Source: Scilla litardierei
Lineage: Eukaryota > Streptophyta > Magnoliopsida > Asparagales > Asparagaceae
DNA length: 64,000 nucleotides
Direction: 5' to 3'
Assembly: GCA_030789695.1 (NCBI GenBank)
Contig: CM061138.1
Coordinates: 183,745,051 to 183,809,050, forward strand
In this document: positions 1 through 10,206 of the stretch, piece after piece
Numbering within the stretch: the stretch's first letter is position 1
Layout: each line of letters starts with the position of its first letter
Position numbers and translations under genes: made by a program
The notes under the pieces: generated by a model
Told to the model about the DNA's origin: nothing
Database searches by the model: none
The model's input: only the letters and a program-made list of their open reading frames with translations

Positions 1-665
1 TAAAGCTCTCTTCCTCACAAGAAACCCATTCTCTCTCATTTCTAGATCTAGAATCCATCTAGAGAGAAGCTTGTTCTAGGTGAGGTCTTCAAGCTATTGC
101 TTGATCCAAGTCTCCAAATCATCCCTAGGCACCGATTGCTGGTCATTTCCTTGGTGCTAGGTCTTGGTAACTTCATCTTCCTCAAATCCTCCATTTCACC
201 TATTGGGTAAGAAAAACTCAAGGTATAGGATTTTGTGGTAAGTTTGCTTATTTCAATATAACTCATTTATATTGCTTGTTGATTCTCTCGGTTGTGAGAG
301 AAGGTTGTGATCCCGGGTTGTGGGATTCACTATTGCCGTTGTTGTATGATTTGATCTTGTGAAGGTTTTTCACAAGATATTCATAGTGGAAATCTTGAGT
401 TAGGGTTTCTAACTCAAGTATCCGAAGGGGATCCGGGTGGTTGGGACGTAGGATCACCGGGAACAAGTCGGGGAGACTTGGGTGGATCCGAACCCATTAA
501 CATCATTTGTTTGCATTGTTAATTTTGTTGTTGTCATTCAATTTAAGCTTCCGCAAATTGATTTGGTAGTTGTTTGCAATTTAATTTGGAATTATACTCC
601 TTATTATTTTAAAGTACTATTCACCCCCCCTCTAGTACTTGTGCAGTAGCTTGTAGGGTATTACA
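1..665 (+). repeat. Element A 5' LTR, right-hand part
   Basis: The window opens inside this LTR. Bases 1-665 align without gaps to 2787-3451, with about six substitutions seen by eye, so they are the two LTRs of one element. The end TTACA is followed by a primer-binding site, which makes this the 5' LTR on the plus strand. The U3 part with the TATA box lies outside the window, and only R/U5-type sequence is present. Short ORFs on the minus strand in both copies are not coding. Confidence 0.9.
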
Positions 666-666
666 T

Positions 667-680
667 TTGGTATCAGAGCC
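667..680 (+). other. Element A primer-binding site
   Basis: TTGGTATCAGAGCC lies one base after the LTR end. It is the usual plant copia primer-binding site, complementary to the 3' end of initiator tRNA-Met, where minus-strand DNA synthesis starts. The gag ATG follows only 12 bases later, so this leader is very short. Confidence 0.92.
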
Positions 681-692
681 AGATACTTAGCT

Positions 693-2270
693 ATGTCTGC
701 CAACGACAACAAGACCGTGCGTCCACCTTCCAACTATGACACCTTCAGGAACCGAGAAGGAGCATTTTCGGTGATGGAAGGACATTCCTCTACGAGGCCT
801 CCGTTCTTCAACGGTACCAACTACGGGTACTGGAAATGCCGGATGGAAACCTTCCTCCGGAGTGCATCCTTATGGAGGACTACAATGAAGGAATACATTG
901 AGCCCAAAGAAGAAGACTTTGAGAAATGGACTACCGCGGAGGTCGCCGCGGAGGTAAGCAATGCCAAGGCAATGAACGCCTTGCAATGCGCATTGGAGCC
1001 CGAGGACTTCAATAAGATATGCACATGTAAGAGTGCATATCAAATTTGGAACTCCCTCCTCATTCTTCATGAAGGGACGAGTAGGGTAAGAGACTCTAAA
1101 CTCGTAGTCGTAAACAAAGATTACGAAATGTTTCATATGCAACAGGGCGAGAAGATGAAAGAATATTACGCTCGCTTCGTTGACATAATAAACGAGTTAG
1201 AGGCCCTCGGCAAGTCCTACACTCAAAAGGAGAAGTGCTCAAAGCTTATTGAAGGACTTCCCTCTTCTTGGGAAAAACGTACCTTCGCCATCGAGGAAGG
1301 TAATGACATGAACAAATATACCGTAGTTCAACTAATGGGTACTTTGATGTCATACGAGGTACGCAAAGATAGCAAGGTGAAGTTACAAGAAAAGATGAAG
1401 TCCTATTTGAACCAAGATGCGCCTAAGAAAAAGGCGATTGCATTCAAGGCGGCTTCATCCACCTCTACCGATGATGATGACTCGGAAGAAGAAATGGACA
1501 TGGAATCCATTGCACTCATGGCAAAGAAGTTCAATCGCTTCTTCCGAAAGGGTAACTTCAAACAAAAATCTAAATTTACTTCTACTAACGCCTCTCCACC
1601 TTTGTGCTTTAAATGCAATAAGCCAGGACACATCAAAGCGGATTGTCCTCAAAACAAGCAAAAGGAGAAGTGGAAGGCGCCGAAGTTCGACAAGTCAAAG
1701 AAGTACAAAAAGGGGTACAAAAAGGGACTTGTCGGAGCAACATTCACCGACTCCGAGGATTCCTCAAGCGGAGAGTCGGATGATGAGAAAGTGGAGCAAG
1801 CGCACATGTGCTTCATGGCAAGAGAGGAGCATGATCAAGGATCTTCCTCTTCCGATGATAGCGACGACGAAGGCGATGAGGTAACTATGGATGATCTTAG
1901 GGATGCTAACTCTCATTTATGGTCTAAATACACTAAATTAGTAAATCGATATACTAAAGTAAAAGATGACCTAGCTAGCATTCAAACCTCGCCTAAGACT
2001 ATCATCACCAACAACGACACCGTTGTTGAAGAGTTAAGAAATGAGATTGTTAATCTCAAATCTAAACTTGAACATGTTAGCATTGATGATCCGGAAGAAC
2101 ATAGGATAGCGGATTTAACTTCTCAAAACTCGACTTTGAGTATTGAGAACGAAAATCTTAAATCTCGTGTTTATGTGCTCACATCGCAAGTATCCACATT
2201 AGATACTTCTATGCGTTCTCTCAAAGAGAAATATGAGAACACATTAGTTTGTGAACTAGTCGGTCAGTGA
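693..2270 (+). CDS. gag: Gag of SIRE-like Ty1/copia element A
   Basis: An open frame of 525 codons encoding the capsid-like Gag of a SIRE-type copia element, which packages element RNA in cytoplasmic particles. It has an N-terminal copia gag domain (FNGTNYGYWKCRME near residue 39, LIEGLPSSWEKR near 187), a CCHC zinc knuckle CFKCNKPGHIKADC near 306-319, Lys- and Asp/Glu/Ser-rich stretches, and a C-terminal coiled coil from about 400. The start ATG is right after the primer-binding site. It resembles the gag of element C (48394 leftward), but C continues past the segment SLKEKYE into more gag and pol, while here the frame ends a few codons later and its last residues and stop lie in the 3' LTR. 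Protease, integrase, RT and RNase H are all absent. The Gag could still be made, so the element may be mobilised in trans. Confidence 0.88.
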   Translation: MSANDNKTVRPPSNYDTFRNREGAFSVMEGHSSTRPPFFNGTNYGYWKCRMETFLRSASLWRTTMKEYIEPKEEDFEKWTTAEVAAEVSNAKAMNALQCALEPEDFNKICTCKSAYQIWNSLLILHEGTSRVRDSKLVVVNKDYEMFHMQQGEKMKEYYARFVDIINELEALGKSYTQKEKCSKLIEGLPSSWEKRTFAIEEGNDMNKYTVVQLMGTLMSYEVRKDSKVKLQEKMKSYLNQDAPKKKAIAFKAASSTSTDDDDSEEEMDMESIALMAKKFNRFFRKGNFKQKSKFTSTNASPPLCFKCNKPGHIKADCPQNKQKEKWKAPKFDKSKKYKKGYKKGLVGATFTDSEDSSSGESDDEKVEQAHMCFMAREEHDQGSSSSDDSDDEGDEVTMDDLRDANSHLWSKYTKLVNRYTKVKDDLASIQTSPKTIITNNDTVVEELRNEIVNLKSKLEHVSIDDPEEHRIADLTSQNSTLSIENENLKSRVYVLTSQVSTLDTSMRSLKEKYENTLVCELVGQ

Positions 2271-3451
2271 TGCTTCTTTGACCGACTAGTTGTGACTTAC
2301 TGTTCATGCTAAATTTCTCCTAAGCTACTGTTTATCGTTAGTCGGTCTAAGAACGTTTGGTGACCGACTAGTTGACAATCTAGTCGGTCAACTTTTGTTC
2401 TTGGACCGACTAAGTCAACTTGTGTTCAGACTATTTCATTTTGCCTCTTAGTCAGTCTACGTTCACTGACTGACCGACTAGTTGTGAAACTAGTCGGTCA
2501 GAAAGTCTTCTTGGACCGACTAGATTTCTAGGTCTGAAATTCTCTTTCTTCTCAGTTCCTCTCTTAGTCGGTCCATGCTGTTTGTCTGACCGACTAGTTG
2601 ATGAACTAGTCGGTCAGTGATTGTTCTTTGACCGACTAATTCTCCCAGATTTCTATCCGTTGGAGAATGACCTAAGTTGTTTTTATGGGACCCTATAAAT
2701 ACGAACCTAGGTCATTTCTATATAGGTTAGAGCTTCCATTCAGAGATTCATTGAGATCAAAAGAGATATCCATTCTCACTCAAATCTAAAGCTCTCTTCC
2801 TCACAAGAAACCCATTCTCTCTCATTTCTAGATCTAGAATCCATCTAGAGAGAAGCTTGTTCTTGGTGAGCTCTTCAAGCTATTGCTTGATCCAAGTCTC
2901 CAAATCATCCCTAGGCACCGATTGCTGGTCATTTCCTTGGTGCTAGGTCTTGGTGACTTCATCTTCCTCAAATCCTCCATTTCACCTATTGGGTAAGAAA
3001 AACTCAAGGTATAGGATTTTGTGGTAAGTTTGCTTATTCCAATATAACTCATTTATATTGCTTGTTGATTCTCTCGGTTGTGAGAGAAGGTTGTGATCCC
3101 GGGTTGTGGGATTCACTATTGCCGTTGTTGTATGATTTGATCTTGTGAAGGTTTTTCACAAGATATTCATAGTGGAAATCTTGAGTTAGGGTTTCTAACT
3201 CAAGTATCCGGAGGGGATCCGGGTGGTTGGGACGTAGGATCACCGGGAACAAGTCGGGGAGACTTGGGTGGATCCGAACCCATTAACATCATTTGTTTGC
3301 ATTGTTAATTTTGTTGTTGTCATTCAATTTAAGCTTCCGCAAATTGATTTGGTAGTTGTTTGCAATTTAATTTGGAATTATACTCCTTATTATTTTAAAG
3401 TACTATTCACCCCCCCTCTAGTACTTGTGCAGTAGCTTGTAGGGCATTACA
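2250..3451 (+). repeat. Element A 3' LTR
   Basis: About 1.2 kb running from TGTGAACTAG to CATTACA; its last 665 bases match the left copy. The U3 holds alternating AGTCGGTC and GACCGACT half-sites, then a TATA box at 2693-2703. No polypurine tract precedes it, and gag codons run up to the LTR edge. The true LTR start may therefore be missing, and 2250 is the best guess from the TG dinucleotide. The right edge is clear, because the sequence continues as the ORF of element F. Confidence 0.8.
2256..2640 (+). promoter_or_regulatory. U3 array of inverted AGTCGGTC half-sites in A
   Basis: About a dozen copies of AGTCGGTC and its reverse complement GACCGACT alternate in orientation over 385 bases, often extended to CTAGTCGGTC. 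Neighbouring pairs form stem-loops with arms of 8-11 bp. The array ends roughly 55 bases before the TATA box CTATAAATACG (2693-2703). It may be a cluster of protein-binding sites or a source of hairpin RNA; the function is not known from sequence. Confidence 0.75.
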
Positions 3452-3452
3452 C

Positions 3453-4663
3453 GAGCCTGGGACGATGTCTACGCCTGAGCTCTACATGCTCTACGCGATG
3501 ACTCGCCCCAGAGTTTTGGATAGGGGTAGCGACGACCTGGTCCCCGCCGTTGAGATTGATATTGCTAGCTTGTTTTTAGACCGCATCATCATTTCGGTGG
3601 GCGCTCGCTCACCTATTTTCTGCGGCAGTCTGATTACACTGCTAGCCCTGATGACCGGCGTGGACCTACCTGCTGACCTTCGACGAGCCCCGGGCCCCAC
3701 TGCACTATCGATAGACGTTATGGCCCGGATGAAGATGCTTCGTCCTCACGGCCAGCGGCACTGGGTGTGGTTGCACGGTCCTTTTAGTGCCGATTACATG
3801 ATCCTCCCGAGCCCCGCTCGGACACATATAGGATCGGCCCACGAGGATTGGATCCCAGCGATGGATCTCCTCATCCCAGCTGCCTACGTACTTGAGGCTG
3901 AGGGTGCTGAGCATGCACCCCCTGCACCCCCTGCACCTCTACTGACCCCGTGATCCCTCAGCCCGAGCCTGCACTGTCGGCACCTCCCGGCACTTCTGTC
4001 CCCACTTCTGTCAGTGTCGGGAGTACCCTTGCTGAGCCGTCCACCACGTGCACCACCACCCCCACCACTGCTGTGCCTATCTCGGTTGAGCCTTTTTCCT
4101 CACTTCTTCCCGAGCGTCCACCCACTATCCTTGAGAGCGGCGAGCCTTCCTTCGCTGCCGTCGTTGGGACCCTATCCTGCTTGCTGCCCGCTGGGGTGTC
4201 ACCTTTTGGGACCTACACTTCCTCCCCAGTGGTCGACCCTTCTGTCTCCACCGCAACCGTCCTATCCGAGAGTGTCGTGACGTCTGTCCTCACACCTGTG
4301 TCACCGACCTCTCTGGCTTCCTCGTCGCCGATTTTGTCTTCCACCACTACTGCTGCTGCCTCCTCGTCCCAGCCTGCGTCCCAGCCTCGCACTGAGGCTG
4401 GGCATCCACTAGTGAGCACAGCACCCTACCCGCACTTTCCTGCTGGGCCGATTACTTACACTGCCCGTGTCCGACAGCCCCTTCCTTCACAGCCTAGACC
4501 TGTTCGTCCCTCCGCTCCACCACCCCCTGACACTCTACTTCAGAGCCTCCGTGCTCTTGAGGGGGCGGTGAGTGGACTCAAAGGCGATTTTAGGGCTCTC
4601 TCTGCCACGGCCAGTTCCGTGGAGTCCCGCGTCACCATGCTCCCGATATTCAGGCTTGCCTGA
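3453..4663 (+). pseudogene. Env-like ORF remnant of Athila-like element F
   Basis: This begins mid-frame at the A junction and continues (first ATG 3465) to 3953 with SLITLLALMTGVDLPADL-type hydrophobic patches, then passes by frameshift into 3950-4663. The second half is very rich in Pro, Ser and Thr. Athila-type elements carry a second ORF downstream of pol, often called env-like, whose function is unproven. I assign it from position (between the expected pol and the 3' non-coding region) and composition. I see no clear signal peptide or transmembrane anchor. The GTG at 3950 overlapping the TGA is not a real start; the two parts were most likely one frame. Confidence 0.5.
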
Positions 4664-6664
4664 ATCAGATCCTGGCGCGACTCCCTCCACTACACCCACC
4701 CACCCAGCCGACACCTCGACCACCACCTCCACCACCACTCCGCCATAGGACGGAGATGGTGCAGCACCACTAGCTTAGGCACACCCTTGTGGCCATTGAT
4801 CTTTTTTGTCGTTATGCTGCCCATTTTCTGCTGGTCCTAGAGATTTTTGCCCCCGCCTCCTCCCCGCACTATTTTTGTCCCTATCTTGCTCACATCATTT
4901 TATATCTTTTTTGGGAGAGAGGGAGTGTATTTTTGGTGACACATTACCTGCATCACTCTGATCTTTGCATGCATCATTCATATCTGCATCATATTTTTTT
5001 TTCAGATTATTTTTTCTTTCTTTTTATCATGCATGCATCCTCACCCACCCCACCCATTTCACGTCTCTCGGTGTGCCACACTTTGCACATTGAGGACACT
5101 GTGCACTTTAGCTTGGGGGAGTGAGTTCTCACACTTTTTGCTTTCATCACCTTTATTTTTAGTTTTTTCACTCTTTTTCCGCTTTTGCACCCATTTTTCA
5201 TCACTTTTTCATTTTTTTACCATGCATCGCGTTTTTCTTATTTTCTTTGTGTGCTGCATTGTAAATAGTCTTGTTTTTCTTTATCTTTATTTCTTTTATC
5301 TTTTGCTAGAGATGATTTTTCTGTGATGACGATGACGTGGTGTTAGCTTTTCTATATATGCATGCTGATTTTGTCATGTCATAGCTTTTGTTTCTGATAT
5401 CATATGCTATGTTCTGCTTTGCATTTAGAAATAGTAACCCACTTCTTTTTCCGTATGAAAATGGATGAAATTCTACTATTAGCTGATGTCTGATGATTCA
5501 TATGTATGCTATCGTAGAAAACACACCAAGATTCACGCATTGATTGCTTATATCTGGAGTACTGCTTTCTTTTCTCATATCACTTCTTATTGCATGATTT
5601 GTACGCTTCACTTCAGGTTGATTGAATGTTTGCTAGCATTGATATATCTGGACAAGTTTGCTTTTTTAGATTAAACTGAGTAGATTAAATTACCCTGCTG
5701 AAGTTGTCATGCACGTCCTATAGAGTGAACCGAGAGATGCATTTAATTCTTTCTCCACATATCTTGAACATTATTTCTCTATTTTAAACTCATTGGTGAA
5801 TCTCCTCTTAGCAATTCTATTATTGGCATTCCCCCCGTTATTATATCCCATGCTCCAAATTCCCCAAACCAAAAAGAAAAAAAACACTTGTATATCCGTC
5901 TCTTTTGATTTGGGATCATTTGTGTATATATATCATTTGAAAAAAAAGAGAAAGATTTGAGAAAAAGAAAAGAAAAGAGAGAAGAAGTTCGAAAACGATC
6001 TCATCTCATACCCTTTCTTTCTTTCTTCCCTCTTTTTTCTTTTATTTTTATTTCTTTTACTTTTGGAGCTTCAAAAGAAACGGGTGATGTAAATATTGTC
6101 TTGTTTATACCACCACGCTTATGGATAAGCTTGGGGGAGAGAATCCAATGAAGTGTGAGAGAGTGACTACTTGACGATGCATAACAACCTAGGCTAAGTA
6201 ATATTTTATACTCGGTGAGATTGCTAAAAGTTTCACGAAATCCAGAAATCTACGCTTAGCATTCATTTCATGAAAACCACACTTTTCTATTCTTACTACT
6301 CTATTGTGTGATATCTCTTATACTCCTTATAGAAAGCATTCAATTGAAAAGTGTGTGATCTACGATTTTGTATACCGCTTTAGATGCTTCAGACGATGTT
6401 AATTCTAGAATTATTCCATTTTTCATGCTATATTGATATTCTTGGGTTTTCTATTTCAAATGCACCATTGTACTATGATATCGAGATAAAAGTCTTTGAC
6501 ATGTGTTTTGTATTCGATGCGTGCTATATGAGTAAGCAAAACCCACGTCCTGAGAAAAATGATCTAGCAGCTTCCTTCTTCTTTTTCTATTTTGTTTTTC
6601 CCGTTTTTCATTTTCCTCTTTTTCCATCGCTTCCATTATCTTTATCCACCGGGTTCACTTTTTA
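4664..6664 (+). other. 3' non-coding region of F with two extra polypurine-tract-like sequences
   Basis: Two kilobases with no credible gene. Poly-T and CT-rich runs dominate 4900-5330 and 5930-6060 and explain the short ORFs. A motif CATTGAGGACACTG is followed at 5109-5124 by TAGCTTGGGGGAGTGA. A second purine tract, AAGCTTGGGGGAGAGA, sits at 6127-6142. Both resemble the terminal polypurine tract AAGCTTGGGGGATTTT at 6694-6707. Confidence 0.65.
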
Positions 6665-6707
6665 CTCATCTTCCTCGAGGACGAGTAAGAGGTAAGCTTG
6701 GGGGATT
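6665..6707 (+). other. F pre-PPT hairpin and terminal polypurine tract
   Basis: The imperfect hairpin CTCATCTTCCTCGAGGACGAG (6665-6685, centred on CTCGAG) lies just before the tract AAGCTTGGGGGATTTT, which abuts the LTR start TGATCA. The tract is where plus-strand DNA synthesis is primed. A nearly identical hairpin occurs at the same place in element H (63313-63333). Confidence 0.8.
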
Positions 6708-7009
6708 TTGATCACTCCGTATTTTACACCTTTTTTCTGCATGTTTGCATGCCATTTTGATCGCTCGTATCGCGTTTTTCACGATTATTCGACAATATTG
6801 CGATGCTTTTCACGATTTCTTGTTTTTGTCGAATTTCAGGAGATTTGGAGCGATTTGGAGTGATTCTGAGATGCACCCACTCCGGAGTGTCACCCGTGAC
6901 TCTTTTGAGGGGAATTCTGCGTTTGGAGAGGAGTGGAAGAAGAAAGAACGTCGTAGGAGCGACGAGGGAGAAAAATTACGAAGATTGGACATTTTCAGCA
7001 TGTCACTCG

Positions 7010-7530
7010 GTCAAGTGAAGGAGGCACTCGGCCGACCATCGAAAGTCCGCTCGGCCGACCAGATCGGACACGCAACAGACTGAGTATCAGCGTGCACTCG
7101 GCCGACCGTCGCCAGCCCACTCAGCCGAACCACGGAGACACCACTCGCCCGAGTGGCATCAAGACGACGGCAACCCAAAAGTCCCAACTTACTGTAATCT
7201 GTCAGTGCAGTCCCGAGTTTCGACTCGGCCGAGTGAGGAAACCCCATCGGCCGAATTGAAGAAAGTCACTCGGCCGAGTGACTCCCTAGGAGCCGACCCC
7301 CAAAAGTCCGAAGTTACTGGAATCTGTCAGGGATTGTCACTCGGCCGAATGACATTTGTCACTCGGCCGAGTGAGCCGCGCTGCCTGTAGCGTAAATTGC
7401 GATTTTCAGGCTGCGCAGGGGCAATTTTGTCACAGTTTTTAGCCGACCCCCAAAAGTCCGAAGTTACTGGAATCTGTCAGGGATTGTCACTCGGCCGAAT
7501 GACATTAGTCACTCGGCCGAGTGAGCCACG
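7010..7530 (+). promoter_or_regulatory. U3 palindrome cluster CACTCGGCCGAGTG in F
   Basis: The 14-base palindrome CACTCGGCCGAGTG and half-site versions (CACTCGGCCGA, TCGGCCGAGTG) recur about a dozen times in 520 bases, ending about 80 bases before the TATA-like box. This is the same placement as the unrelated palindromes of A, C, H and I. Confidence 0.75.
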
Positions 7531-7590
7531 CTGCCTGTAGCGTAAATTGCGATTTTCAGGCTGCGCAGGGGCAATTTTGTCACAGTTTTT
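7291..7590 (+). repeat. 150-bp direct tandem duplication in F U3
   Basis: Bases 7291-7440 and 7441-7590 are head-to-tail copies that differ at about two positions (ATTTGTC/ATTAGTC, GCCGCGC/GCCACGC). The unit contains two of the CGGCCGA motifs, so the duplication raises the number of motifs close to the promoter. Confidence 0.93.
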
Positions 7591-8667
7591 TGGGCGATTT
7601 TGGGGGGTATTTAACCCCAGTTTTTAACCTAGTTTAGAGAGCTTTTTCAGAACTTTTTGCAGCCTTTTTTAGATTACTTTTTAGGAGATTAGATTGAGCT
7701 TTTTGGAGGGAGAAGAAAGTGCTAATTTGTTGGATGCTATTGAAACTTCATTGGTTTGTCTCTCTCTATCAAAAACCTCATTTTTATTGATATATTGTCT
7801 ATTGCAATGAATTCTATTGTTTTTATTATTGAATTTCTAATGATTTGCATTAAGAATTGTGAGTAGTTCTATCGTCTTAGGGCGTAGGGATAAACCCTAC
7901 GAACCCTATTTCTAATTTGTGATGAATTGGTGAAATTATTGCTAGAATTGATTAGGGTTGGTTTGGGATTGATTTAATACGAATAGCTATGGATTCATAC
8001 CGATTGAGATTTGCAAGAGATTGGATCTCATCTCAATAGGAAGCCCTAGAAATTCGAATTGGGTTACAATTGGATTTCTCTGGAATCGGTTTGCAAGAGA
8101 TTGGACCGAAACTAGGGTTTTCGATTGCAATTCTATACCAATACCCGTTTGCAAGAAATTGGATGGGTAGGAACTATCCCAACCTAGGTCGTAGCTCGAG
8201 ATTGCACGAGAGTGGGCTCGAGATACGATTGAACAATGATGTTGTTCTTCACGCTAGCTTGCCTAGGTTAGGGTTTGCAAGAGATTGGACCCTACCCTAG
8301 GTTTGCTATAGACCGGCAATAGCGCGAGAGCGTGAGCTTGGTTTTACATTTAGTTGCAACTAGTTCACCTGAATTGCAAGTCTAGCAATTGTGAAACCTA
8401 CGAATCACAATGACGAGATACGGTTTGTAACGGAGATTCCCTATCCCTAGGCGTCTTTATTAATTTGGTATTTTCTTTATACAATTGAACGACTGTGACC
8501 GCTTTATTGCGAATATTTCTCGACTGTTCTTATAGCCAGGTGAATTGAAGAAGACACTGTCATTTGCCCTCCTCGTGTTCGATACCCACTCGCCGCTACA
8601 CCGTGCGCTTGCGGTAAGACTAGCAAGTCGTTCGCCCCGGTTGCGCGTGCATACCAGGGCGCGATCA

Positions 8668-9022
8668 AGTGCTGAGTTGTACAAAGAGATGGACTTAAAA
8701 TCATGCAGTCTCAAGTTCTCCCACTCATATCGTGCCCTTGGGAGTATAACATCTTTCTGATGTTTATACCTATCTTCCAGGGCAGTCCACAGCTCAAGTG
8801 GATCTTTGACCGTAAGGTATTCATCCTTTAAGGTCTTGTCCACATGGCGGCGAATAAGATGATGGCTTGCACCTTTTTTATATCGCTTACTTTTTCTTTT
8901 TTTGTTACAGCAGCAATGAGGGACTTTGCCCGCAGGTGAAACTTCACATCGAGCTGCCAGCTCAGATAGTTTCTACCTGATGTATCCAGCACTTTGAAAT
9001 CGACGCTTGCAATTTTAGCCAT
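8668..9022 (-). pseudogene. gag: Gag fragment of G (copia-type gag/UBN2-like domain)
   Basis: It starts at ATG 9022 with SGRNYLSWQLDVKFHL, a hallmark of the short copia gag family common in plants. It shifts frame near 8835 and continues as DKTLKDEYLTVKDPLELW and RYKHQKDVILPRARYEWENLR to SISLYNSA, where the F LTR interrupts it at 8667. The ORF on the far side of that point is LTR sequence and not gag. A frameshift plus the insertion make it non-functional. The protein would bind element RNA and form particles. Confidence 0.82.
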
Positions 9023-9893
9023 TTATCTAGCAGAGCACAAATATGCATGAATTAATATTTTAATTAAAGAAAACATTTTCATGTGGAGGCAATATTTAAT
9101 TAAAAGTTAATTGCGTGGATTGGCCAGTCCCACATAAATAGAGTCCAAAGTCCATACAGTCCATATTACACAATTTAAAGCTTAAAATGAAAATACAACT
9201 TTGGAAACCCTGTGGGTCCCATATAATATCTCCAGCTTCAATTGTGGCCTCCGTCTCCATGGAAAGTGTTCTTCTGTCTTTGACATTTACATGAATTCCT
9301 CACTACAATTTCTTTTAAAAAAAGAAAAGTGCGGGAAATAAAATGTGGGACTTAAACAGTCGATCCAAAAACCACATTTAGCTATTCATGCAGAAATATT
9401 GTGCTCATCAACATTTTCATTCACTGACATCGCAGGCAGTTATATTCGCATGAGGATAAATAATTTAATCACTTAATAATTATTGGACCACTGGACAACG
9501 TCATACACCGTTAGGTTAGATGACTAACGGCAGAGCGGTCGCATGATCTTCGTAATTATTAAGCTTAAATATAATGCACAATCACGCATAAAATATCCAC
9601 AGAATAAGCCAGTGATGCAACCCATATATTAATGATTTTACAGAAGAAATCATTTAATGAAGGGTTGTGCAAGTTGGGTTTATCCAAAATTTGGAAAAGA
9701 GCCCAACAGTTAAACATATTCTTCGAAAAAGGAAAAAAATTTCCTTTTTATATTATCCCCAACGGGACCCCAAAATTCCCCAAAATCCCCCGTTTACATG
9801 AATTTTTAGGTCTCCAAAATTTCATTTTTGATCGCAATATGCCTTCAGAGCTTATTATAGCCCCTTCTCATAAAAGAAAATTCGAAACGTGGT
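9023..9893 (-). other. G leader, plain part
   Basis: About 870 bases between the hairpin arrays and the gag ATG, AT-rich in part. I see no ORF, repeat or known motif. By position it is the 3' section of the G leader. Confidence 0.5.
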
Positions 9894-10092
9894 CTGCGGG
9901 CCTGAAGCCCGCAGAGTTGCTGCGGGCTTCAGGCCCGCAGTCTGAAAATTTTTTTTCGAAACATGGTCTGCGGGCCTGAAGCCTGCAGAATTGCTGAGGG
10001 CTTCAGGCCCGCTGGCTGAAATTTTTTTTCCCGAAAATGTGGTCTGTGGGCCTGAAGCCCGCAGAGTTACTGCAGGCTTCAGGCCCGTCGTA
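9894..10092 (-). repeat. Array of three 21-bp perfect or near-perfect hairpins in G leader
   Basis: Three tandem units of about 68 bases. In the first, 9894-9914 and 9920-9940 are exact reverse complements (core GGGCCTGAAGCCCGC) separated by AGTTG, giving a 21-bp stem with a 5-base loop. Units two (about 9968-10012) and three (about 10043-10088) have a few mismatches. Each is followed by a T-rich spacer on the plus strand. Confidence 0.88.
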
Positions 10093-10206
10093 TGAAATTT
10101 TTTTCCCGAAAATGGGCTTCGGGCCCATCTATGGTTGAGGGGTGGCAGTTAGGGTTAGCCGCCGTCGCCCCTCACATATCTATCGTCGGTCGGCGGCAAG
10201 GGGGAG

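Larger units (their letters stand above)
3452..8667 (+). mobile_element. Element F, 3' part of an Athila-like Ty3/gypsy retrotransposon
   Basis: From left to right this holds an env-like ORF remnant, a 2 kb pyrimidine-rich 3' non-coding region with polypurine tracts, and one LTR (6708-8667). Element A inserted into the ORF at 3452, so the rest of F (gag, pol, 5' LTR) lies left of the window. The right end is exact: immediately after the LTR terminus GATCA the gag reading frame of element G resumes. The layout of a long 3' non-coding region, a CATTGAGGACA motif before a purine tract, and long LTRs is typical of Athila-type elements. Confidence 0.8.
6708..8667 (+). repeat. Element F 3' LTR
   Basis: A 1,960-base LTR with matched ends TGATCACTCC and GCGATCA. 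The U3 carries CACTCGGCCGAGTG palindromes (about 7010-7530) and a 150-bp tandem duplication, followed by a TATA-like TATTTAA at 7608-7614. R/U5 includes several TTTGCAAGAGATTGGA-type repeats (about 8010-8300) and the segment CACCGTGCGCTTGCGGT near 8600, shared with the LTR of H. The following base starts the interrupted gag of G, which fixes the right end. Confidence 0.87.

Noticed and set aside
48..466. Two short minus-strand ORFs, repeated at 2834-3252
   Set aside because: They lie in the R/U5 of the A LTRs and are simply copied with the LTR; no start context or homology.
4789..5326. Phe/His/Leu-rich ORFs
   Set aside because: They reflect T-rich non-coding DNA of element F with no conserved domain.
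8460..8667. Continuation of the G gag ORF past SLYNSA
   Set aside because: That part is the end of the F LTR, with a different sequence; the gag match stops exactly at the insertion point.
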